Below are positions 52,543-61,375 of a stretch of DNA of 64,000 nt, piece after piece. The stretch covers positions 62,001 to 126,000 of the forward strand of contig NZ_QPJU01000008.1 of the NCBI RefSeq assembly GCF_003337425.1. The letters are read 5' to 3'. The stretch's first letter is position 1. Each line of letters opens with the position of its first letter. Source of the DNA: Extensimonas vulgaris (GTDB taxonomy: Bacteria; Pseudomonadota; Gammaproteobacteria; Burkholderiales; Burkholderiaceae_C). The position numbers were made by a program, and so were the translations under genes. The notes beneath the pieces are model-generated. The model searched no databases. It saw only the letters and a list, made by a program, of their open reading frames with translations, and was not told the origin of the DNA.

Positions 52543-52974
52543 ATGAACTCCGTCCGCGAGCGCGTCTTGCGGGAGGTCGTCACACGCCTGTCATCCGCGA
52601 TTGCACCGATCCCGGTGCTGCGGATGCCTGCCGTGCCGGTCGCCCGCGAGGCCAGTCCGGCGCTGCTGCTGTTCGTCGATGGCGACAGCATCACCGCCCA
52701 CGCCAATTACCTCGTCGACCGGCTCTTGATCGTCCGGCTTGCCGTGGTGGCACGCGGCGCGGATGCCTTCGACGTGGCTGACCTGGCACTGGTCGCGGCC
52801 CACGCGGCCTTGCTGGCCGACCCGAATCTGGGCGGCCTCGCCATCGCCGTGCGCGAGATCGACTGCGAATGGGAGTTCGACGACGCCGACGCCGACGCCG
52901 GGGCCGCAGCGCTGCCGGCCCGCTACGAGATCCGCTACCGCACCCACGCCATCGACCTCACCCAAACAGGATGA
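52543..52974 (+). CDS. Tail completion/terminator-like protein
   Basis: The 143-residue protein (VLREVVTRLSSAIAPIPVLR, DAFDVADLALVAAHAALLAD, EFDDADADAGAAALPARYEI) resembles minor tail or tail-terminator proteins of the gpU/gpZ kind by size, pattern and position. The exact class is uncertain. GAGGA lies upstream of ATG 52543. Confidence 0.7.
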   Translation: MNSVRERVLREVVTRLSSAIAPIPVLRMPAVPVAREASPALLLFVDGDSITAHANYLVDRLLIVRLAVVARGADAFDVADLALVAAHAALLADPNLGGLAIAVREIDCEWEFDDADADAGAAALPARYEIRYRTHAIDLTQTG

Positions 52975-52981
52975 ATCCCCA

Positions 52982-53185
52982 ATGCACATCGAACTGCTCA
53001 AACCCCACACCCACGCAGGCCAGCGCCGCGACGTGGGCGAACGTCTCGACCTTGCTGACGCCAGCGCCCGTTGGCTGATCGCGCAAGGCACGGCCAAGGC
53101 GGCCATCCCCGCCACCGATTCCAAACCCGCCCGCCGTGATGCCACGTCCGGTGTTTCCACAACTGCAGCCACCCAAGGAGACTGA
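52982..53185 (+). CDS. Small DUF7210-like phage protein
   Basis: The 67-residue protein begins IELLKPHTHAGQRRDVGERL and has DASARWLIAQGTAKA, a pattern I know from small proteins encoded before tail tube genes (DUF7210-like). Its function is unknown. It lies two bases before the tail tube gene. Confidence 0.75.
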   Translation: MHIELLKPHTHAGQRRDVGERLDLADASARWLIAQGTAKAAIPATDSKPARRDATSGVSTTAATQGD

Positions 53186-53187
53186 CC

Positions 53188-53940
53188 ATGGCTTACTTTT
53201 CCGGACAAGGCCGCGTCTACATCGGCGCACGCGATGACCTCGGCAACCCGGCAGGCCTCACCTTCGTCGGCAACGTGCCCGAACTGAAGGTGTCGCTGTC
53301 GGTGGACACCATCGAGCATCATGAAGCGCAGTCGGGTCAGCGCCTGACCGACTTGCAGCTTATCAAGACCAAGAAAGGCGAATTCGCCTGCACGCTGGAA
53401 GAACTGATCGCCACCAACCTGGCGCTCGCGCTCTACGGCACCACGACCACGATTACTCCCGGCACCGTCACGGGCGAGCTGCTGCCCAACCCGGTCACGC
53501 CCGGCAGCCTGTACCCGCTGGCGGCGCAGAACGTGTCCGCCGTGCAGATTCAGGACTCCGATGCCACGCCCAAGACGCTCCCGGCAAGCCAATACAGCGT
53601 CAATGCCAAGCACGGCTCGCTGGTGGTGCTGGATGCCACGTCGGGCGGCCCGTACACCGAGCCGTTCACCGTCGATTACGCCTATGGCGCAGCGCAGAGC
53701 ACGGCGATGTTCACCCAGCCCTTGCCCGAGCGCTGGATTCGCTTCGAGGGGCTCAACACCGCCGACGGCAACCGCGAGGTGGTGATCGACCTCTACCGCG
53801 TGGCCATCAACCCGGCCAAGGAACTCTCGATCATCACCGACGAACTGCTCAAGTTCGAGCTGTCGGGCCAAGTGCTGGCGGATCTGACCAAGCCGGTCGG
53901 CGGTGATCTCGGCCAGTTTGGTCGTCTGGTGCTGCTGTGA
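53188..53940 (+). CDS. Major tail tube protein
   Basis: The 250-residue protein has the pattern of siphophage tail tube proteins: GQGRVYIGARDDLGNPAGLT, FVGNVPELKVSLSVDTIEHH and ELSIITDELLKFELSGQVLA. It stacks in hexameric rings along the tail. Position before the G/T chaperones supports this. Confidence 0.88.
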   Translation: MAYFSGQGRVYIGARDDLGNPAGLTFVGNVPELKVSLSVDTIEHHEAQSGQRLTDLQLIKTKKGEFACTLEELIATNLALALYGTTTTITPGTVTGELLPNPVTPGSLYPLAAQNVSAVQIQDSDATPKTLPASQYSVNAKHGSLVVLDATSGGPYTEPFTVDYAYGAAQSTAMFTQPLPERWIRFEGLNTADGNREVVIDLYRVAINPAKELSIITDELLKFELSGQVLADLTKPVGGDLGQFGRLVLL

Positions 53941-54341
53941 TGGGTGACGTGATGGATGACTTCAAAACCTTCCCACCGGCACTGGTGGTCGTGACGCTAT
54001 CCGGCACTGCACTGGAACTGACGCCGATCCGGCTGGGCGAGTTGCCACGGCTGCTGGCCGTAGTACGCCCGCTGGCCGAGGAAATCACCAGCGATCCGGA
54101 CTGGATGGCGCTGCTGGGCCAGCACGGCGAAGCCATGCTCGACCTGCTGGCGATCACCGCCCGGCGCGAGCGGGCGTGGGTCAACGATCTGCCGCTGGAC
54201 GACGCGGTGCAACTGGCTGCCGCCGTGTTCGAGGTGAATGCGGATTTTTTCGTGGGCCGGGTGGTACCGGGCATCCAGCGCTCGGCCGAGAAGCTGGCCC
54301 CGCTGCTGCACCGCCTTGGGACATCGCCGTCGCCCGCCTGA
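53940..54341 (+). CDS. Tail assembly chaperone (gpG-like)
   Basis: The 133-residue protein is the upstream tail assembly chaperone, which binds the tape measure protein. Landmarks are PIRLGELPRLLAVVRPLAEE and AVQLAAAVFEVNADFFVGRV. It overlaps the tail tube stop (TGATG). Coding character passes into the -1 frame near 54312-54320, just before its stop, which continues as gpT. Confidence 0.82.
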   Translation: MGDVMDDFKTFPPALVVVTLSGTALELTPIRLGELPRLLAVVRPLAEEITSDPDWMALLGQHGEAMLDLLAITARRERAWVNDLPLDDAVQLAAAVFEVNADFFVGRVVPGIQRSAEKLAPLLHRLGTSPSPA

Positions 54342-54526
54342 TCCGGGGCGGCCATCGGCTGCCCGACGTGCTGGCCTACACGCTCAGGCAGGCGCAGGCC
54401 TTTCTGGATGCCGATGGCCTGCTCGAACGGCAAGGGTTGGCGCAATGGCTGGGCGTGGTGGCGGTCGCCGCCCAAGGCGAAAAGCGCAGCATCGAACAAC
54501 TGCAACGCGATCTCCTGAAGGACTGA
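54311..54526 (+). CDS. gpT extension made by -1 frameshift
   Basis: The -1 frame from about 54311 encodes IAVARLIRGGHRLPDVLAYT, FLDADGLLERQGLAQWLGVV and ends LQRDLLKD, matching the phage tail assembly protein T family. It has no credible start codon of its own. As in lambda G/GT, a G-T fusion by -1 slippage is expected. No canonical slippery heptamer is at the junction; a T TTT TTC heptamer lies upstream at 54245-54251, but zero-frame codon use stays normal past it. Confidence 0.7.
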   Translation, partial: PPWDIAVARLIRGGHRLPDVLAYTLRQAQAFLDADGLLERQGLAQWLGVVAVAAQGEKRSIEQLQRDLLKD

Positions 54527-54528
54527 CC

Positions 54529-55173
54529 ATGCGTCTCTCGCTCACCACCACCGGCTTGCTGGACCCGCGCCAGTTGGCGGCGTGGAGCACCGAGCGGCGT
54601 CGTGCCATCCACACCGCCGTCGCCAAGGGCATGCGATCGGGCGGGCGCGAGGTGCGTGACGCGGCGCGAGCCGAGATGCGCAGCGCCTTCACCGTCAAGC
54701 GCAACGGCTTCATCTCCTCGATGGGCGTGAAGGTGTTCGACAAGAAGCCCAATGAACTGCCTGCCCTCTGGGTGGGCAGCAAGATCCCCTGGCTCGGCCT
54801 GCACGAAAAAGGCGGCACGGTGAGTGGCAACCTGCTGATCCCACTGCTGCCCGGGCGCATCGGTCCGAAACGATTCAGGGCGGTCATCGATGGCCTGATG
54901 CGTTCGGGCAATGCCTTCTTCATCGAGAAGAACGGCCGTGTGCTGCTGATGGCCGAGAACATCAAGGAGAACGCCTCGCAACTCAACCGCTTCAAACGTG
55001 CCGAGCGTTCCCGAACTGGCGCAAAACAGATCAAGCGCGGCCAGGAAATTCCCATCGCCGTGCTGGTCAAGCGCGTCGATCTCAAACGACGACTTGATCT
55101 GGCCGGTGGCGTGCAACGCGCGCTGCCTGCCTTGGCGCGGGCGATTCAAAAAGAACTGGAGCGCAGTAGATGA
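54529..55173 (+). CDS. Phage protein, DUF6441-like
   Basis: The 214-residue basic protein (RRAIHTAVAKGMRSGGREVR, LPALWVGSKIPWLGLHEKGG, RVLLMAENIKENASQLNRFK) resembles the family labelled DUF6441, which lies near tape measure genes in prophages. It may be a minor tail protein. It abuts the stop of the GNAT toxin gene. Confidence 0.75.
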   Translation: MRLSLTTTGLLDPRQLAAWSTERRRAIHTAVAKGMRSGGREVRDAARAEMRSAFTVKRNGFISSMGVKVFDKKPNELPALWVGSKIPWLGLHEKGGTVSGNLLIPLLPGRIGPKRFRAVIDGLMRSGNAFFIEKNGRVLLMAENIKENASQLNRFKRAERSRTGAKQIKRGQEIPIAVLVKRVDLKRRLDLAGGVQRALPALARAIQKELERSR

Positions 55174-55671
55174 TCAGCGTAGAGCCTGCAAAGTCGCCAG
55201 CGGCAAGAACAGCGTCAACGGCGTGGCAGGCAAGGCAATGAAACCGTGATGTCGGTAAAACGCGCATGCGGTTTCGTCCTTGGCATCAACCACCAAAGCA
55301 TAGGCAGCGATTTCGGCACGGGCGGTACGCTCCAACGCATCGGCCAGCAATGCGCCGCCCAGCCCAATGCCTACGAAGGATCGGTCAACCGCAAGCCGTC
55401 CCATGCGCACCACCGGCACGGTGGGATAACGCGGCAGTTTTTTACGCGCAGATTCAGGCAGATCGGTGAGCAGCACGCTGCTCGAGGCCAGGGTGTAGTA
55501 CCCGGCGATGCGCTGCTCGTCGTCAAGGGCCACGAAACAGGCGGCGATGCGGCGACGCGTATCTTGCCCCACCTGCTCGTGCAGATAGCGGTTCAGCGCC
55601 TCCGATGCACAGCGAAATGCGCTGCGCTCATGCGCCGCATCCAGCGGCACAACCCGAAGCGGCGCACTCAT
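55174..55671 (-). CDS. GNAT-family toxin (TacT-like)
   Basis: The 165-residue GNAT acetyltransferase has the acetyl-CoA loop VGIGLGGALLADAL and FYRHHGFIALP near the C terminus, with ASSSVLLTDLPESARKKLPR typical of TacT/AtaT-like toxins. These acetylate aminoacyl-tRNA and stop translation. It overlaps its antitoxin by ATGA. The pair is reversed relative to the late operon and abuts the DUF6441-like gene directly. Confidence 0.9.
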   Translation of the reverse strand: MSAPLRVVPLDAAHERSAFRCASEALNRYLHEQVGQDTRRRIAACFVALDDEQRIAGYYTLASSSVLLTDLPESARKKLPRYPTVPVVRMGRLAVDRSFVGIGLGGALLADALERTARAEIAAYALVVDAKDETACAFYRHHGFIALPATPLTLFLPLATLQALR

Positions 55672-55949
55672 TCGCTGCGCAGCAATTTACGGCGACGGGC
55701 ATAGGCGCGCTCCAGAGCCTGGGTGGGTGCAGGCGGCGTCAGCAAGGCTTGGGCAAAGCATTCCTGATCAGCCAAAGCCATGCGGATGACATCGGTTTGG
55801 TCGATGACACACCGCGCGGCATCTTGCACGGCAGCGACGACAAAGTCCGTCATGGTGCGGCCCTGCAATTCGGCGGCGCGTTTGAGCAGCGCGTGCAGAT
55901 CGGCGCTGATGCGGGCCTCAAGGCGCGCAGTCGTGGGCGTTTTGGACAT
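55668..55949 (-). CDS. DUF1778 antitoxin (TacA-like)
   Basis: The 93-residue protein is a ribbon-helix-helix DUF1778 antitoxin (RLEARISADLHALLKRAAEL, QGRTMTDFVVAAVQDAARCV). Start ATG 55949 follows AGGAGGT by six bases, ruling out a longer frame. It should bind the palindrome at 55974-55990. Confidence 0.9.
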   Translation of the reverse strand: MSKTPTTARLEARISADLHALLKRAAELQGRTMTDFVVAAVQDAARCVIDQTDVIRMALADQECFAQALLTPPAPTQALERAYARRRKLLRSE

Positions 55950-55973
55950 GGCAAGTACCTCCTGATCCAATTT

Positions 55974-55990
55974 TACGGCAAATTGCCGTA
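55974..55990. promoter_or_regulatory. Operator of the GNAT/DUF1778 pair
   Basis: TACGGCAA-A-TTGCCGTA is a perfect inverted repeat of 8-base arms about a central A, 25 bp upstream of the antitoxin start. Confidence 0.78.
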
Positions 55991-56041
55991 CAAGTCCAGT
56001 TTCAGTGTGTGGAAGGCTTGAATCCTTCTGGGGAAGAACAA

Positions 56042-58738
56042 ATGGCAAGCAATCGTGCGCAAATCCTTATCAGCGCCGTTGACCAGACCAAGACCGCTTT
56101 CGACTCGATCAAGCGCGGTCTGGGCGGACTGACCGACACCGCCAAGAGCGTGAACGGCATTCTCGCCAAGCTTGGCGTGGCGGTGTCGGTGGCGGGCCTG
56201 ACCGAGATGGTGAAGTCGGCCATCGACACGGGCGATGCGCTCGATGAGATGTCGCAGCGTGTCGGTGTCAGCGTCGAGACTCTTTCAGTCTGGAAACCGG
56301 CGGCCGAGCAGGCCGGTGTGTCGGGCGAATCGTTCGAGAAGGGCCTGCGCAAGCTGTCCACCACGATGCTGGAAGCGGCGACCGGGTCGGAAGATGCCGC
56401 GCGCGGATTCTCCGCCGTGGGTGTCGAGTTCAAGAACCAGGACGGCACCCTGCGCGCCACCGATCAGGTGCTACTGGATCTGGCTGAGCGCTTCAAGTCC
56501 ATGCCCGATGGCGCGGAGAAAACCGCCCTGGCGATGCGCGTGTTCGGCAAGTCGGGCGCCGAGCTGATCCCGTTCCTGAATCAGGGGCGCGACGGCATCG
56601 ATGAGCTGGCTGCCGAGATGCAAGCGCTCGGCGTGCAGATGAGTTCCGAAACCGCCGCGCAGGCGGGCAACTTCAACGACGCCCTCGACAAGCTGAAACT
56701 GGCCACCACCAGTATCGGCAACCAGATCATCGCCTCATTGCTGCCCGCCTTGAACGACATGGCCGGTGGCATGGTCGAGTCGGCCAAGCAAGGCGGCACG
56801 CTGCGCGTGATCCTCGACGGCGTGGTGTTGGTACTCAAGACCCTGGCGCTCGGTGCCGCCACGGTCGGCAAGGCCTTCGTCGCCCTGGGCGAGGCCATTG
56901 GTGCCGGTGTCGCGGCGGCGGTCGAAGCGCTCAAGGGCAACACCGACGGAGCGAAGGCCATCATTGCCGACCTCAAAGGCAATCTGGTCAAACGGCTGGA
57001 TGAGCTGGCCGGGTTCCGCGACAGCCTGTTCGACCCCAAGCCCGTCGAGGTCAAGGCACCGAAGATTCAGGCCGATCCGGCGCTGCTGCAACGCATGACC
57101 AAGCCGCAACCGGTGCAGGACACCAGCGGCGCGCAGACCGCCTTGATGAAGGCACGGCTCGATGCCGAGTTCGCCTTGCTCAAGGACGGTCTGGCCCGGC
57201 AACAAACGGCGCTGGATGCTGCCCTCGAAGACCGTCTGGTGTCGGTGCGCGACTACTACGCGCAGAAGACGGCCATCGAGCAGCGCGAAGTCGAGGCCGA
57301 GATCGCCCGCGTGCAGCAGGAACTGGCGCGCGGCCAGCAGATGGTCACGGGTGGCAGATCGGAGAACGACCGCCTCAAGGCCCGCGCCGACGTCGCCAAG
57401 GCGGAAGCGGAACTCATCGTGCTCAACAACCGGCGCTTGGGACTAGAGCAGGCCAACGCCCGCAAGGCGGCACAAGCCGAGCGGGAACTGGCCGATGCGC
57501 TCGCCGCTGCGCGTGAGGAACTGGCGCAGATCACCGGCACGGCGACCGACGCCGACCGGCAAGCCGCCATCGAGCGCAGCTACCGCGATCTGCGCGCTCG
57601 CCTCGCTGCGGAAAGCGATGCCGATGGCGTGTCGCTGGTGGATCGGCTGATCAATGTGAAAGCCGCGCAAGCCAATCTGGCGGCGCTGGAAGACCAATGG
57701 CGGCAGGTCACCGAACGGCTGCGCAATGCGCAGGAAGCCATCGGCATCCAGCAACAGGCCGGATTGCTGACCGAAGCGCAGGCGCGCCAGCAGATCGTGG
57801 CCCTGCAACAGCAATCGGCCAGCGAGATGGAACGTCTGCTGCCAACCATGCAGCAGGCCGCGCAGGCCATTGGCCCGGATGCGGTGATCCGCGTGCAGGC
57901 GTGGCGCAACGAGCTGGATCGCACCCGACTCACCGTCGATGAAATGGCGCCGCTGTGGAACCGCATCGGCGAGAGCTTCGGTGGTGCGCTCAACGGGATG
58001 ATCACCGGCGCGCAGACCTGGCGCAGCGCCTTGGCGAGCCTCTTCCAGCAGGTGTCAGACGCCTTCCTACAGCAGATCGTGATCCAGCCGTTCCAGCAGT
58101 GGATGGCGATGCAGGCGCGCATGCTCGCGATGAAGCTCAGCTTCATCCAGCAGGAGCAGACCGCCGAAGCCGCCGCCAGCGCCGCGTCCCTTGCCCAGAA
58201 ATCCACGCAAACCACGGCCGAGGTGTCGATGGAAGCGGCCAAGGCCGGGGCGGGGGCGGCGGCGTCGCAGGCCTCCATTCCCATCGTCGGGCCGGGGCTG
58301 GCCATCGCCGCGATGGGGGCGATGGTCGCGGCGGTCCTAGCGCTGTTGGGCGGCATCAAGAAGTTCGCGGGCGGCGGCCTGGTCTCCGGGCCGGGCAGCG
58401 CCACGTCGGACTCGATTCCGGCGCGGCTGTCGGCGGGCGAGTACGTGGTGCGCGCCGCCGCCGTGCGGCAAGTGGGCGTGGCCTTTCTCGACTCGCTCAA
58501 CGGCCTGTCGGTCGGGCCGCGCTTCAAAGGTGGCGAGTTGGCCTTTGCGGCGGGCGGTTTGGTGCCCGAGGTGAAGGTGCCGCCCGCGCAGCCGCAGGTC
58601 AATCAAGCGGTGCGCATCGTCAACGCCATCGATCCGGGCGTCACGCACGACCACCTGCAATCGCCTGCCGGGGAGCGGGTCATCGTCAACATCATCGGAC
58701 GCAATGCACGGGCGATCCGTGCGGCGCTGCAAGGGTAA
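56042..58738 (+). CDS. Tail tape measure protein
   Basis: The 898-residue protein sets tail length. It begins with RAQILISAVDQTKTAFDSIK, has a membrane-like hydrophobic region (ILDGVVLVLKTLALGAATVG), a long coiled-coil part (about 380-620, e.g. EQREVEAEIARVQQELARGQ), a second hydrophobic patch (GPGLAIAAMGAMVAAVLALL) and a C-terminal GGLVSGPGSATSDSIPARLS, a motif typical of tape measure C termini. ATG 56042 is preceded by GGGAAGA. The TA pair separates it from the DUF6441-like gene. Confidence 0.92.
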   Translation: MASNRAQILISAVDQTKTAFDSIKRGLGGLTDTAKSVNGILAKLGVAVSVAGLTEMVKSAIDTGDALDEMSQRVGVSVETLSVWKPAAEQAGVSGESFEKGLRKLSTTMLEAATGSEDAARGFSAVGVEFKNQDGTLRATDQVLLDLAERFKSMPDGAEKTALAMRVFGKSGAELIPFLNQGRDGIDELAAEMQALGVQMSSETAAQAGNFNDALDKLKLATTSIGNQIIASLLPALNDMAGGMVESAKQGGTLRVILDGVVLVLKTLALGAATVGKAFVALGEAIGAGVAAAVEALKGNTDGAKAIIADLKGNLVKRLDELAGFRDSLFDPKPVEVKAPKIQADPALLQRMTKPQPVQDTSGAQTALMKARLDAEFALLKDGLARQQTALDAALEDRLVSVRDYYAQKTAIEQREVEAEIARVQQELARGQQMVTGGRSENDRLKARADVAKAEAELIVLNNRRLGLEQANARKAAQAERELADALAAAREELAQITGTATDADRQAAIERSYRDLRARLAAESDADGVSLVDRLINVKAAQANLAALEDQWRQVTERLRNAQEAIGIQQQAGLLTEAQARQQIVALQQQSASEMERLLPTMQQAAQAIGPDAVIRVQAWRNELDRTRLTVDEMAPLWNRIGESFGGALNGMITGAQTWRSALASLFQQVSDAFLQQIVIQPFQQWMAMQARMLAMKLSFIQQEQTAEAAASAASLAQKSTQTTAEVSMEAAKAGAGAAASQASIPIVGPGLAIAAMGAMVAAVLALLGGIKKFAGGGLVSGPGSATSDSIPARLSAGEYVVRAAAVRQVGVAFLDSLNGLSVGPRFKGGELAFAAGGLVPEVKVPPAQPQVNQAVRIVNAIDPGVTHDHLQSPAGERVIVNIIGRNARAIRAALQG

Positions 58739-58743
58739 ATCTC

Positions 58744-59814
58744 ATGGCACTCCTGTTCATCGACGGCTTCGACCACTACGACCCGCAGGCGCTGGACGAC
58801 TTCGGCCAGCCGTGGCTGGCGCGCGGCAAGGCGGCGTATCTGTCGCCGCAGACCACCCGCGTGCAGGGACGGCGGCCGTCGTCGTTTGCGCTGCGCCTGC
58901 CGGAAGGCTCGGGTGGCGGCTACGTCAAAAACCTCGATGCCACCAAGACCAGCCTCATCATCGGCGCGTCGATTCGCATCGTGCCTTACGAGAACACCTA
59001 CGCCGAGCCCTTGCTGCTCGGCGTGCGGGACGCCAACGCGCAGGTCGCGCATCTGGTGAAGGTCGGCGAGGACGGTCGGCTCAAGCTCTACCGCTGGACA
59101 GGGTCGGGAATGAGCGGCTACGAGCAACTGATCTCGACCTCGGTGGTCACGGCTCCCGCGCGCGGCTGGCACTACATCGAGTTGCAGGTCACGCAAGGCA
59201 CCAGCAACGGCGTGCTGTCGGTGCGCATCAACGGCGTCCTGGCCATCCAGATGACCGCGCAGAACACGATTCAGGGCGGCGGGCCTTTGCTCACCGCCTT
59301 TCTCGGCGCGATTCCGGGCCAGCCCTGCCCGTTGACGCTCGACGTCGATGACTTCTACATCGCGGATACCAGCGGCACGATCAACAACACCTTCCTGGGC
59401 GACGTGCGCGTCGACGCCTTGCAGGCGCAAGCCGATGGCAGCCTGAACCAGTGGACGGTGACGCCCTCTGGCACCGCCGCGTGGCAAGCCGTCGGCGACG
59501 AGGATGAGCGCACCTTCATCAGCGCGCCCAGCGCCGGACTGCGCCAAAGCTTCGATGTCGCGCCGCTGCCAGCGATGGCCACGCCGGCGGTGTTCGGCGT
59601 GCAACTGACGATGCTGGCGCGCAAGACCGATGCGGGCTTGGGCAAGGTAAAAGGCCTCGTGGTCAGCGGCGCGCAAACCGCCGTCAGCCCCGAGGTGATC
59701 CTGCAGGAACAACAGGCGTGGCAGTGCGCGCTGTTCGAGCGCAATCCGAACGGCAACGTGCAGTGGACGGAGGCCGCCTTCAACGCCGCCGAGTTCGGGA
59801 TGGAGTCGGCGTGA
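58744..59814 (+). CDS. Phage tail-associated protein with LamG-like region
   Basis: The 356-residue protein begins ALLFIDGFDHYDPQALDDFG and has a beta-rich body (WHYIELQVTQGTSNGVLSVR, INGVLAIQMTAQ) resembling a concanavalin/LamG-like domain. It may be a tail-tip carbohydrate-binding or structural component. It lies between the tape measure and a 520-aa tail gene and overlaps the latter by GTGA. Confidence 0.72.
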   Translation: MALLFIDGFDHYDPQALDDFGQPWLARGKAAYLSPQTTRVQGRRPSSFALRLPEGSGGGYVKNLDATKTSLIIGASIRIVPYENTYAEPLLLGVRDANAQVAHLVKVGEDGRLKLYRWTGSGMSGYEQLISTSVVTAPARGWHYIELQVTQGTSNGVLSVRINGVLAIQMTAQNTIQGGGPLLTAFLGAIPGQPCPLTLDVDDFYIADTSGTINNTFLGDVRVDALQAQADGSLNQWTVTPSGTAAWQAVGDEDERTFISAPSAGLRQSFDVAPLPAMATPAVFGVQLTMLARKTDAGLGKVKGLVVSGAQTAVSPEVILQEQQAWQCALFERNPNGNVQWTEAAFNAAEFGMESA

Positions 59815-61373
59815 CCGAATCCGTCGTTGTTCAAACGGTTGCGGAAACATCGAGCCAGCCGCTACCCGGCAATGCGCTGACGGAACTGCGTGGCGAAGTG
59901 CTGTCACGCGCCGCCGCAGGCAGCCTGACCGCCGAACTGGCTGCCGAAACCGCCAGCGCACCGTGGCCGCCGAATCGCGCCGCGACGTGGCTGGCCGAAC
60001 TGCTGGCCAAGCCCTGGCCGCCGCTGGTCGGGCCGGTGTTCGTGGTCGAGGTGCTGCGTCGGGATACGGCCGCTGCCGCCATCGTCGCCACCGGCATGGA
60101 CGCCTTTGGCGACACGCCGTGGCCGCAGGCGCAACGTGGCGTGTTTGCCTTCCGCCACGACTGGGCCGAACCGCTGATCGAACGACTGGAGTGGCAGACC
60201 GGCGTGACGCGCCTGGCCAGCGGCAACGAATCGCGCCAGGCGCGCCGCAAGGTGCCGCGCCGCACGCTGAGCTATCGGGTCGGCAATGCGCGCCCGACCG
60301 ATGCGCTGGTGGCCGACTGGCTGGCCGACCATCTGGGCCAGCAGGCGTGGTGGCCGCTGCCCCAGCACGCCGTGGCGCTGACCGCGCACGCCGAAGCCGG
60401 TGCGCCGGCCCTTGCTGTGCAGGAGGCCGACTGGCGGCATTTTGTGCCCGCACGCGCCGACCTGCGGCTCGACGGGAACGGCGTGCAGGGCTGGCAAGGT
60501 GATGAAGTCTGGGCGCTGCTCATCGCGCCCGATGGTTGGCAGCAGGTGCAGTTGCGTCAGGTCGCGCCGGATACCCTGTGGCTCACCGAGCCCTTGGCCC
60601 GCCGCGCGCCACCGGGCAGCAGCGTGCTGCCGCTGGTGTGGGGCCGCGCCGTCGATCCTGCCGATCTCACCCAATGGGTGCCGGGTAGGGTCGGCGGTAA
60701 CGTGGTGGCCCAGCTCGAACCGGCGCCGCCGCCGGATGCCGGCCTGCTCGACGATCCTTGGCTGGACGATCTGCCGGTGTGGCCCGATGGCAACTGGCGG
60801 GACGATCCGACGGCCGTCGCGCAAGCGACGATCACTCGCCAAGATTTTTCCGCCGCCGATGCGTGGATGCGCCGCGACGATCCGTGGGCGACCACGACCT
60901 TCCAGCGGCGCTATCTGGCCAGTTCTCCCGATGAAATCGACATCTGGCGCGCCCGCCTGTGGCAAACGCAAGGGCGGCTCAACCCGTTCTGGCTGCCCGA
61001 TGGGCTGGCCCCGATCCTGTGGATGACCACTGAAGCCGACCCCGAGGACGGCTTTCTGCGCGTGGGCGGCAAGGATGTCTCCGCGTTTTGGCATCGTCCC
61101 GCCGCCTGCCTGATCGTGCACCCGGACGGTACCCGGCAACACGCGCTGACCGCCACCTGCCATCTGGACGGCGACGCGGTGCTGGTGCTGCGCTCGGGCC
61201 TCGCGACTCGAGTGCCCGCAGGCAGCCGGGTCATTCGCCTTGCCCGCTGCCGCCTCGACCACGACGCCATCGACCTGTACTGGCACGGCCCGACGCTGCT
61301 GGAGATCACGTTGACCTGCCGCCAGCTGCCCGAGCCGCGTTGCAACAACCGCATCATATACATGCCGAGCTGA
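59811..61373 (+). CDS. Large phage tail protein (520 aa)
   Basis: The 520-residue protein starts at GTG 59811 (VTESVVVQTVAETSSQPLPG), chosen because it overlaps the preceding stop. It is Trp-rich with patterns such as RHDWAEPLIERLEWQTGVTR and WRARLWQTQGRLNPFWLPDG, the latter common in tail-module proteins next to BR0599-type genes. Its function is probably a distal tail or baseplate component; I cannot name a family with certainty. Confidence 0.75.
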   Translation: MTESVVVQTVAETSSQPLPGNALTELRGEVLSRAAAGSLTAELAAETASAPWPPNRAATWLAELLAKPWPPLVGPVFVVEVLRRDTAAAAIVATGMDAFGDTPWPQAQRGVFAFRHDWAEPLIERLEWQTGVTRLASGNESRQARRKVPRRTLSYRVGNARPTDALVADWLADHLGQQAWWPLPQHAVALTAHAEAGAPALAVQEADWRHFVPARADLRLDGNGVQGWQGDEVWALLIAPDGWQQVQLRQVAPDTLWLTEPLARRAPPGSSVLPLVWGRAVDPADLTQWVPGRVGGNVVAQLEPAPPPDAGLLDDPWLDDLPVWPDGNWRDDPTAVAQATITRQDFSAADAWMRRDDPWATTTFQRRYLASSPDEIDIWRARLWQTQGRLNPFWLPDGLAPILWMTTEADPEDGFLRVGGKDVSAFWHRPAACLIVHPDGTRQHALTATCHLDGDAVLVLRSGLATRVPAGSRVIRLARCRLDHDAIDLYWHGPTLLEITLTCRQLPEPRCNNRIIYMPS

Positions 61374-61375
61374 CC

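Noticed and set aside
54245-54251. T TTT TTC heptamer as the G-T frameshift site
   Set aside because: Zero-frame codons after it have strong G/C third positions and fit the chaperone, so a slip here would replace real coding sequence. Kept only as a possibility.
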